Positions 45,147 to 54,174 of a stretch of 64,000 nucleotides of DNA are shown piece by piece. Positions within the stretch are counted from its first letter, which is position 1; every line of letters starts with the position of its first letter. Source of the stretch: Polychytrium aggregatum. Its lineage: Eukaryota > Chytridiomycota > Chytridiomycetes > Polychytriales. The stretch is from NCBI RefSeq assembly GCF_025602895.1, contig NW_026516262.1:62001-126000 (forward strand), in the 5' to 3' direction. Position numbers and translations under genes: made by a program. A model generated the notes under the pieces. It was given only the letters and a program-made list of their open reading frames with translations. It ran no database searches and was not told the origin of the DNA.

Positions 45147-45793
45147 TACAGTCTATCCAGAAAGAAACGGGACACTTCCCCTTCCTGGCTTCAGATGTCT
45201 GAACCCCGCTGACTGACTGTAGGCCCCAGAGGGCAAGCCATGCGATTTTTTCCCGTCCTGGCTGGCAATCGAGTGGTTTTGGTTGGTTTCGGGAGCACAG
45301 TCTTGAATACACCCGGTCGATCTCCCGTGGCGATGATCGACTGGCATACCGAGATCATGTTCCTTGAGGCATTGATGTCTCGATCCCACAGCGTATGGCA
45401 GCTTGCACAGCTCCGGACAAAGTGTGGTTTCTCGATATCAAGATACTCGGGTGACTCGAGTCACTTGGCTTCCCGACAATGTGAGCACACCTGGGATGTG
45501 TTGAACTCGTTCACCGAGCACACATGGATCTTGGAGACGGATCGGTCTGGTGGTCGTCTCTGGTGGTGGATGAACTGCTCAAAGTATTTGGCGAACCTGA
45601 GTCTCCTGGGACTGGATGCATATCCCTTCCCTTGCTTCCACGTGGCATTCCCAAAGGCAATCACCATTTCGGTCTCCCTTGGACATACTTGCTTGGCCAT
45701 GAATGCGATGAGTGGGTAGGTGTATTCAGGTCTCGAAGAAGCGACAGTCCAAGCTCAAATCGGAATGTCCCATTTCATTTTGGAATCGCTGTA
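45147..45793 (-). mobile_element. 647-bp Fanzor-bearing transposable element, copy 1
   Basis: The element is 647 bp, exactly as long as copy 2 at 60720-61366, and the two align end to end with only scattered substitutions and no net indel. Both ends read TA-CAG / CTG-TA. The terminal 26 bp after TA form an imperfect inverted repeat (about 21 of 26 match between ends here, with TCCANAANGAAANGGGACA in common). The TA at each side fits target-site duplication of the Tc1/mariner type. Inside, on the minus strand, is the C-terminal half of a Fanzor protein and nothing else, so this is a short non-autonomous element. The superfamily is inferred from the ends and TA; no transposase is present. Confidence 0.85.
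45191..45700 (-). pseudogene. Fanzor (eukaryotic TnpB-like) C-terminal remnant, copy 1
   Basis: Seventy-nine codons from the ATG at 45700 run to TGA at 45461-45463. The same frame then stays open for 90 codons to a second TGA at 45191-45193. Before the first stop: MVIAFGNATW, KGYASSPRRLRF and VNEFNTSQVCSHC, which matches the RuvC glutamate region and first Cys pair of Fanzor/TnpB. After the stop: CASCHTLWDRDINASRNM, the second Cys pair and the RuvC-III Asp motif. The N-terminal part of the protein, including RuvC-I, is absent. The frame is also open upstream of the ATG (YPLIAF), so it was truncated from a longer protein. An active nuclease is not expected. Confidence 0.85.
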
Positions 45794-45879
45794 ATATCAT
45801 TTTCTGTGCTGCCACACAGCCCTGTGCACTGTTTTTCTTCCTTCCTCGCTGCAAGTGAGCAGATGAATCGATCGACCTG

Positions 45880-45990
45880 CCGCATCGAGACATCAATGCC
45901 AGTCGATCATCGCCACAGGAGATCGACCGAGTGTATTCAAGACCATGCTCCTGAAACCGACGAAAACAAAGCGATTGCTGGCCCTGACTA
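45880..45990 (+). pseudogene. Third, decayed Fanzor C-terminal fragment
   Basis: On the plus strand, 45882-45990 matches the end of the Fanzor frame from the RDIN codons onward (CATCGAGACATCAATGCC, then the GATCGACC...GTGTATTCAAGAC region). It lacks 25 nt just after AATGCC; in the intact copies that segment lies between two ATGCC direct repeats, so a slippage deletion is likely and shifts the frame. It also has more substitutions than copies 1 and 2 have between them, so it is older. It lies 87 bp from the end of copy 1, in opposite orientation, and about 100 bp from the carboxypeptidase stop codon. Confidence 0.7.
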
Positions 45991-46086
45991 GACTGGAGTG
46001 AAGTTCCGTGGCCCGCAAGCCCACGGCAGCCCACGCAAAGCTGGGAACTGTGGGATAGACCGTGCTGGTGGCGCTCAGAGGCGCAA

Positions 46087-48870
46087 TCACTCATAAGGTC
46101 GGTCCATAAACAGATTAAAGATCTCGAGACTGTGTCTGGGCTGGTCGTAGGGAACCTGTGGGCGAGCAGTGTCAGGGAATTGCGGAAGGCGGCTCAGCGC
46201 TTGGCTCGGCACCATTCCGGCCGAGTATCACAAAACCAAACTCTCTTTGCCAGGGTGGCGGAATCGCCACACTCGAGCCGACTGGCGGCGTCGCTTACCA
46301 TGTGTCCGGCCTCAAAGATCTTCACAAAGGCCAGATTTTCATAAACCCTCAGAGTTCCAGCCCTCGATCCAGTGGTGTAGCTGATCCAGGGCAGATTGCC
46401 GGCGCTCAGGAATCCATCCTGTCCCCTCCACTCCATTTTCTCGAGCCAGTGCTCGTTGCCGATCCAGTTGCAGATCCAGTCTGTGATAACAGATCACGTT
46501 GGACATCAGCGATCGCCAGCGGTGAGCACCGGTAGTGGATGCGCCGGTCCAGTCTCTGCGTGATTCCATGCTTACCGGCATCACCGGCATATCTATACCA
46601 TAAAATTAGGATAGAGGAGCCGAGTGAGACACATATCTTCAAGCACAGCAGGTGGAGTGACAATAGCAGCAGTAACAGTGGCAGCGACAGGGAAAAAAGT
46701 GAGAACACTGCTCCCAGACACCAGAGGCAGGTACTTACACCAGGACTTTGATGTTCTGGGCAAGCAACTCCGAGACATGGTCGACCGAGGTCCAGTATCT
46801 GTGAGAACGTAGATGAGTCGAAGGATGCGCCGTACTGCGCTGGATTGCATCGGACAATCCAGAACGGACAAACTCTGCTCGTATCGGAAGCACCACAGAA
46901 CCGAGCCTGCCGGCAAGTCGATTGCCTCGTCTTACCCTTCGCCAGAACCCAGGAAGGCGCCTCCGACGGAGTTGCTGCAGCCCTCAAACTTGCGAGGCAC
47001 TCCGTCGACGCCCAGGCGGACCTGGATCTCGGGCTGGTTCAAATAGGTCTCGATATCGGTCTCGATCGGGTAGCACGCATCTGGATCGCACTTCATTCGG
47101 ACGTCATAGACATTTCGGCCCGTCTTACTGTAGGCATTGTTGTAGAGCGACTCACAATAGGCACCTGCTGGAATGCATGTAAGGCGGCTTCGGTACTTGT
47201 CGCAGCTGTCCAGGAGACTCTTGCAGGTGCGGTACTTTTGATCGAGCTCCATGATATCAGTGTCGGGAAGAATGGGTCCGTCTAGCAGAGAGAAGACCAA
47301 AGAGAAGACCAATAGCAGGCAAACGTGACAATCAGAATCAAGTACCGGCACTTTGTCGAATATGGCTTCCAACTGCACTTACACTTGTCATCTGCAGCCA
47401 TGGCCGAATATGCTGTTGGCCATCAAGAGGGAGGTGGGTGAGAATCCTGCAGTGTTGCAACGGGCGGACACGATGGGTAGACAGTGCCGAAACGGAAGCG
47501 AAACAGTAGTGAATCGAAAGTGAATCGACAGAGATACAGCGGACTCACATTTGCTGGGAACAGCGGGATGCACAGCGCAGTGTCGACGGCGATGGAGGAG
47601 ATGGGATCGCAGCGAGGCAAGGCACCATGTTGGATCCAGCACCATTTTGAGTTCAGTACCGATAGACCGCCAGCCACACCCCGTCCGTCGAGAGCGAGCA
47701 AGACGAATGAGTGATTCGGTGTGTTGACTTGGTATCATCGCCGCAGCTATTGATGCATGGCCTCCACTTACAACTGAGCGATCGGATCGACCCAGGGGTT
47801 GCCAAGTCCAATTCCCTTGAGGTTCACATCGATGATGGGTCCGTTTCGGTTGTGCTCTAGGATGGCGGTGGCCAGGGGAGGAATGTAGTGACCGGCATAC
47901 GATTCGCCAAAGAGGTACAGATCAAGCGGGTGATACTCCTTGAAGGCAGTCAGGAAGATTTGGAAAAAGGCCAGGGTGTCGGCGGCGGCCAGAACCGACG
48001 TCGACGGAGTCTTGGAGTTGGACGAGTACGAGAACCCGACGTTGACGGGCTACAGGACCGCAAGTGTGAAAGTGCGATGAGCGGGTCCGTAATGGCAGGC
48101 TTGGACTCGACCGATGCCGTCCTGGCAATCCATCTTATGCTCACTGACCTGGTCCAGGAAGATCACACTGGCATTTGAGTTCCATGCATGGGGATTGAAC
48201 TCGATGTCCTTGCCTCCGGGCAGCACTCTGCAGGGACCATTCTCCATCAACAGTCCCGTGAACGAGCTGCATCCAGGGCCACCTGTTCCAGGCGCAGAGT
48301 AAGTGAGATGCGAGCTGTGCTTGAGAGTCAGGAGCGTTGTATTTGGTCGGTGGTGGCTTACCGTTGAGCCAGAGGGCAAGCGGGTCTTCGCTGGGGTTGG
48401 AGCGGCTCTCGAAGAACCAAAAGTAGAAATGCTTTTCGCCGAGGGCAACGACGTAATCCACCGGTCAGCAAAGCTTCGCCTCGATCGATGTACTTGCCGA
48501 CCATCATCCAGCCGCACTCGATATCACCATCCGGGCATCGAGCGATATCCACCGCCTCTCAGCTCGCGACGTGCAGCTGATCAATGAGGGGGGGGGATCT
48601 CTGCTGGTCGTCCTCAGGCCAGGCACGACACTATACCTTCCCTTCGTCGAGGACATCCAGGTAGCCTGTGAGCTGCCTGACGCTGGTGTCGCAAAGCGCC
48701 GAGTCATTTCGAACACGGACGGCATACTTTGGGAACTTTTGGAGGGTGAAGACGGTCCAGCCACCCTGGCTCGTTTGCACCAGGCTGTCGCCAAGAGCAG
48801 CAGCCGAGGCCAGGAGCAGTAACTGGGAGAACAACAAAAGCGCCTTGATCCACACTGGCAGGCGGTTCAT
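46087..48870 (-). CDS. Serine carboxypeptidase (carboxypeptidase Y family, S10)
   Basis: Exons in phase are 48637-48870, 48362-48431, 48149-48282, 47772-48049, an unresolved exon ending 47384, 46936-47281, 46739-46798, 46576-46592, 46299-46480 and 46087-46155. The protein opens with a signal peptide ([18 protein letters not shown]). Family motifs follow in order: [39 protein letters not shown] with the catalytic Ser, VYAGDADWICNW with the catalytic Asp, and FEAGHMVPYDQP with the catalytic His. Cysteines of the S10 fold are present ([16 protein letters not shown]...C). It is a vacuolar or secreted enzyme removing C-terminal residues. One exon (46576-46592) is 17 nt and carries YAGDA. The 5' border of the exon with YSAMAADDK (near 47385-47420) could not be matched in phase to the previous exon. 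Confidence 0.92.
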
Positions 48871-49535
48871 GGTGCGAGGAGGAGACAAAGTCGTTTCGGC
48901 AAGGCTGCCCAAGCGAGACGCAGATGGCGAGCAGAAGGCGGGCGGGCAAGTGAGCGAGCGAGATTGCTGCCTGGGCGGGCTTGCGACTGCCACGAATGGC
49001 GAACATGCCCATGCCGATCGGGGCGTGGGCAAGGCGCATCCGCTGGATGTATCCGCTGTGTTGCCGGGTGGCTGTCGGGTGGTGCGGATTGCTGCTTGTG
49101 CAGACGAAGTGGTGGAGGAGGCCAGGATCTCTGAAAACGCCCTTGATCTCGGAATGCAGTGCACCATGTTCCATCGCCAGGGTGTCCCAGAGCAACTCCT
49201 TGCAATGCTCAGTGCTCTGTTACAGCGCAGATAGCATAGGGGTCGCGGATTGAGTGATGTTGATCGATCTGGCCGAATTATGTCGATCGCTGCTCGCACT
49301 GCCGTGATGGACTGGCTCCATGGCGGACTGACTCCATGGGACGGACATCCACAGAAACGATTTGGCACACTTGCCCATCGTCGGTCGAGCGCACGATATG
49401 ATCCAATTATGGCGTGTTTTGTCTGAGAGAAACAGTGCCTTATTGTCTTTCAACGCACTCTACTGGCGGCGATCCAACAGGAGACCAACACATCGCTTTT
49501 GCAGCTGAAGCCAGCGACAGGTAGTCTGCAGTGCG
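48871..49535. other. Region upstream of the carboxypeptidase gene
   Basis: About 665 bp between the carboxypeptidase start (promoter side) and the 3' end of the next minus-strand gene. GCGGGC/GAGCGAGCGAG repeats lie near 48935-48960 and a GGACTGACTCC repeat near 49310-49345. No gene is seen. Confidence 0.5.
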
Positions 49536-52500
49536 CTACTTGAGAATCCAGTCGTTGAAGCGCCTTGCCAGCTTGTTTATCAGCTCCATTTGCTCTGTCC
49601 AGGTTGTCGAGCTGTTGGACTTGCGCGAGGCCATCTTGGACGACGGACAGCCATCGGTATGCATGTCGTCGACCTTGTGCTCGCTGCTCTCTTTCGGCTT
49701 GTACTCGATCGTTTCTTCGCTCTGGGTTGCTGGTGGGTACTTGGTGCCGCCTGCGATCGTTGCAGAGGACTCGAGCAGACTCATGGCGCCGAGATCGGCC
49801 TCCATATCAACGTCAGGATTCCCTTCGGTGCTAGAATGTGTCCTGTCGCCAGCTGCATCGGCAAGTGGATCGCCGTGGATCGCTTCGGCGAGAGCTTGGC
49901 CGAAGACCTTGATTGTGTCGGCCTGGGAATAGAGCCGGTAAGTATACTCAAAGTCCCGGAAGAGCCTCAGCTCGAGCCAATCCTTTTGCGACCTTGATGC
50001 ACAGGCTCCGGGTTGGAGTTGTGCTCTGGCAAAGACAAGCCCCGGACTTCTGGTGCTTCGGATGCTCAGCCGAGTTCCAAAGGCGTTTGGACAGCCGAGA
50101 TGGACCGTCACAGGTCCCAGCGACTTCCACTGGGCATCGGCCTGGATCCACAGCTCGTCAAAGGGCTGCATGACGGCATCCGTGTCGTCATTCATGTCCG
50201 TGCCGCCGTCGTCGTTCACCAAGTCTTCATCAAGCATGTAGTTGCTGAGCACCTTGAAGCGTTGCTGGATGCTCTGAGCACTCTGGTGCTCAAGCGCATG
50301 AGTCAGATCCGAGGCCTGGGCGGCATCGCTGAGTTCAAAGAGAAAGACATGTGCCCCAGTATCACCCATGTCCAGGAAGCAAACCTTTTCGCTTGTGCTG
50401 TTGGATGTCCATCGACAGGATGGCGTGATTCGAATGTCGATGTACTTCCGAAACGTCCACGGGCACGCCAGCGCAATCCACGATCGAGGGGTGCCGACGC
50501 TGTCTTCGGTAACGTTCACGGACAGTTTCCGGCATGCCAACTCTTTCCACTCATGGTCTTTGAAGACATGGACTCGTCGACAAACGAACGTGACCAGAGC
50601 CGGGTCGGTGGCATCTGAGCCCATCACAGGAACACATGGGACAGCCTTGCTCGCCACTGGAGTAATCTGAGTTATGAATTGAGATGCCGAGGCGGTGGGT
50701 GAGATTGGACCAGGGACCAGTTTGGCTGGTTGCAGTGATGTAAATTCTGCGTACCCGCCCAGAGCGATAGCAGGACGATCACGAACCTCGCTGGTAACCT
50801 CCCAGCTCCACTTGGCCATCTGGGTCGTTTGTACATCCACACGGACTGGCGTTGATTCCGGGGCAGTTGGCGTCTGTTCTGCGGCTGTATACATTGCCAT
50901 GAATAGCTGTCCAACCAACGACACGGCCACTGCTGTCAACGCTCTTTGCAAATACAGACCTTGCTGCTGGCGCTTTGCCTTGAGCGAAGCAATTGTCGAG
51001 TTCAGCTTGGCCGCTGTGTAGCTCGAGTGGCCTTCAAGGATCAAAACTTCGCTCCCTACCCGGAGCTCGATGACACGATTGAATCCTTCGGAAATCGCAC
51101 ACACAGTCAGCGGGGGTTCTTATGTGAAAACGATCTCGGCCACAGTGCCAAGTTGTAGGCAGATCGATGGGTTGCAACATCAGACAGTCACCTTGGACGG
51201 GCTGGTATATCACGTCGACTTGAGCAATGTTTGAAGGCGCCAGCAAGAGTCGATACTCCTGGATATCAAAGGGGATCAAATAGCCGAGTCAAAGGCAGCC
51301 ATCGAGTCAAAGGCAGCCATCGAGTCAAGGACGGCCATCGAGTCGAGGACTGCTCGATAGCTTTGAAGGTATGTCAAGCTGGCTCCAGGACTCGGCGGTA
51401 CTCTACCTCTGTGTATTCAGGGTCGCCCTGATTGAAGAACACGAGAACGCATTCTTGAAGAAGCGTCACAAAGACAGCTACTCGCTTGGCTTTCTTGTCG
51501 AGCTTCAGGGTGTCGGGATCATCGTTGTGGAGCTGGCTGGTCTTCTCGGCGATCAGGCTGGACTGGAATGGACTCCATCTCTGGATCTTTCGGCGTCCCG
51601 TCACCGCCCGACGTGCTGCGGACTTTGCCGTTGACTCTGAGCCGTCCTTGGGGTCAAATAAAAGCAGATTGAAAGATACCCGCTCGAAGATAATGGCTTG
51701 TGGATAGACGTGGTTTCCAAATATCACAGGCCGAAGAATATCGATCTGAAGCACAGCGCAGCGCATTGGTAGTGAAGGAACAGAGCACGCGGAGTGAGGA
51801 GATGATTCTGTGAAGCACGGGTCGATCATCGCCGACTCGATGATGGGAGGTCAGGGACATACACGGTCACTCTCGAGAGATGCCTCAATGGCACAGAGCC
51901 TGGTCCAGTCATCTGAAATCCAGAACGGAGTCGTGCACTTGTAGTATGGAAAGAACTCGGTGATGATGAGGTTGATAGGCGGAATGAAGCCTTCAAAGTC
52001 GCTGCCGGGGCACATGCGGCTCAGGCGCTAGAGATGCAACCAGAGGAGAAAAGTGAGATGCAAAGATACGCAGCGCAGATGAGCCGTGATCGTATTGCGA
52101 GGCTACAGCGAGACATCCATCAGATTGGAGCAGCAGTCCTGCACCTTCATGTAATATCTATAGAAGAAGAGTCTTTGATACGGGCGCCAGAACGACTCGG
52201 CGACCTCGGACCAGTACGGGTGCTCATGCAGAGGGGACTCTTGGCTCTCGATGTGGCTGGCCAAGACAGTTCGGAAGGTCTTCAGCAGCGGAATGATGCT
52301 CTGGAGGCAAATGTGGAGTCTGTCAGTGGATCGAACAAAGGATTGTCTCTGCCAAGCGATATCAGCCGACTTACTCGAGCCATGTTGAGACGGCAATAGG
52401 ATAGAAAGTTTTGGCTGAGTCCATCCCATTCATAATACTGGCTCGATGAGAGTATATGTGGGGGGGATGTGAGCATCCGCCCAAACAATCGTGTCGGGTC

Positions 52501-53371
52501 AGGAAAGCAAACGAGGCAAACGAGGCAAACGAGGCAAACGAGGCAAACGAGGCAAACGAGGCAAACGAGGCAAACGAGGCAAACGAGGCAAACGAGGCAA
52601 ACGAGGCAAACGAGGCGATCAAGGCAACCGAGGCGATCAAGGCAAGCGTGCGAAGAGTCGGAGAGGAAGCCGCTGTAAAGCCGGGCAGCCCCCGCCGGTT
52701 CTCCATCCCGGAGATAGCTCGCGGAATTGGCGCAACTGGAAGCAACAGAGAATTTCGCAGCGCACCTCGATAAAGTTCCGAGCAGTATTCGCAAAGGCAG
52801 CCAAGGCAGCTTCGGCCGGAGCCCAGTCCCCGACTTTCAGAAACCCCAGACGCTGCACAAACGGTGGAGTGCGGTAGGCAGAAGAAGGAAGAGTGAGCAG
52901 GAGTAAGTGGACGACGATTGCCGCTCCTATTTCATGGACCGCACTGTTGGATTCATGATCCCGCACGCGTTGGCGAACCTGGAGGGCAAGTTCGAGGTCA
53001 CTCAGAAATACACGCTCGCTCTGAACCCATTCGCGCAACAGAGCATGGTGCTCCTCTTGACACGGTGCTGAACCGACTGAGGGCACGTCGGGGCGTGGAG
53101 ATTCGGGAGGTTTAGCAAAGCCTAAACTGAATAGATTCTTTGAGGGTGCTCCCGAAGCCGAGTCCAGATCCAGCAGAACGCGGCGTTGATTGTGGGAGAG
53201 GTTAGTCGAGATCACGGATGTCGACAGTGCTCGGAGAGCGCATCGGGGGCCATATCTAACACGCCAGTCGATCTTTCGGTGGGAATTGCGTGCGCGGGGA
53301 AACGGAATGCAGCATACCTTGATTGCAACTGTCGGACTGATGTTGCGCTTGAAACCATGGGAGGTGTTCAT
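49536..53371 (-). CDS. Multi-exon gene of unknown function, possible divergent DH/PH (RhoGEF-like) protein
   Basis: A 3' exon of about 1.5 kb (49536 to about 51104) encodes a mostly beta-rich, acidic protein ending ELINKLARRFNDWILK. Upstream, in-frame blocks bounded by plausible splice sites include HALLREWVQSERVFLSDLEL (around 53030-52985), RLGFLKVGDWAPAE...FIE (around 52850), IIPLLKTFRTVLASH, YQRLFFYRYYMKVQDCC, RLSRMCPGSDFEGF and VFVTLLQECVLVFF with VEYRR. The E-x-x-F-L-x-D-L opening and the later beta segment recall a DH domain followed by a PH domain, but the conserved DH QRxxRY helix is not visible. Whether all blocks belong to one gene is inferred from strand and phase. The 5' end is not resolved; 53371 is only the leftmost plausible codon. 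A 9-bp minisatellite lies in one intron. Confidence 0.4.
52507..52617. repeat. 9-bp GAGGCAAAC minisatellite, about 12 units
   Basis: Near-perfect tandem array of a 9-bp unit with no stop codon in any frame. It yields six open frames (Asn-Glu-Ala, Gln-Thr-Arg, Gly-Lys-Arg, Phe-Ala-Ser, Leu-Val-Cys and similar). It falls between coding blocks of the minus-strand gene, most likely in an intron. Confidence 0.92.
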
Positions 53372-54174
53372 ATTTAATCACGATGATGCGAGAAGGAAAA
53401 TACCAGCCATGTACCCAGTGACGAACAGAGGGCGTTTGGTGTGCAAGGAGGGAGGAATCAAGTGCCGTCAGCGCCATCCAGCGTGATCCCGTGGATGTGA
53501 GAGAGGGGAGTTTGCTTGAGCAGGGGAGGGCAGCCCGCGGGATACCACTTCGATGACACTTTGCAGCCGACATTCTGCACACAGCCACACATCACATCAA
53601 TGCCGCTTGTGGGGACCGATATTCATGACCACGCCGCGCCGCATCGCACGGATCGTGGCGGCTGTGCGCAGCAAGCGAGCGGCGTGTCTGGAGACACGTG
53701 ACTGCGGCCGCCGGCGGACAGGGACCTGCGGCGGCGACGCTCGCACACCCGCGCAGGCCTGTCCGGGAAAGGAAAGGGCACTGTGCGCAGACGCGGCGTG
53801 CTGCGGGTGCACGGCTGTGTCGCAGACGGACAGTCTCTGTGCGGCGCCTGCTTGTCTGGGCAGCCGGTGCCGAGGAGTCGCTTGAGAGCAATGTGTCACC
53901 TGTGTCACCACGCCTCCCGCCCAAGCCGCAGCGGCACACGGACTACACACAGACTGCACGCCGGCCGCACACACACACACGCATCCACTCGCCCGTCTGA
54001 AAAGGAAAGCCGCTGCTCCTCCGAATGCTCCTGCTGCTCCTGCTGCTCCGTCGACACCTTCGTCTCCTCCGTGGTCCTCCGTGGTCCTGCTGTCGGCTCG
54101 CCGCTGCCCATATCTCTCGCCTCGGCTTCCGGGCTCTGCACTCTGACTGGAGCCTCGTCCTCGGCGATCCATCC
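53372..54174. promoter_or_regulatory. GC-rich upstream region of the PUF gene
   Basis: About 800 bp, GC-rich, with CACACA and CTGCTCCTGCTGCTCC runs near 53970-54050. It lies between two divergent genes and probably holds both promoters. The several overlapping ORFs here are composition artefacts. Confidence 0.45.

Noticed and set aside
45461-45700. Bacterial TnpB/IS605 contamination
   Set aside because: Two copies with TA-flanked eukaryotic-style ends sit in different intron-bearing contexts, and the protein resembles Fanzor more than bacterial TnpB.
52282-52877. Frames with Leu-Val-Cys, Phe-Ala-Ser or Gly-Lys-Arg repeats
   Set aside because: All are translations of the same 9-bp array in different frames, not repeat proteins.
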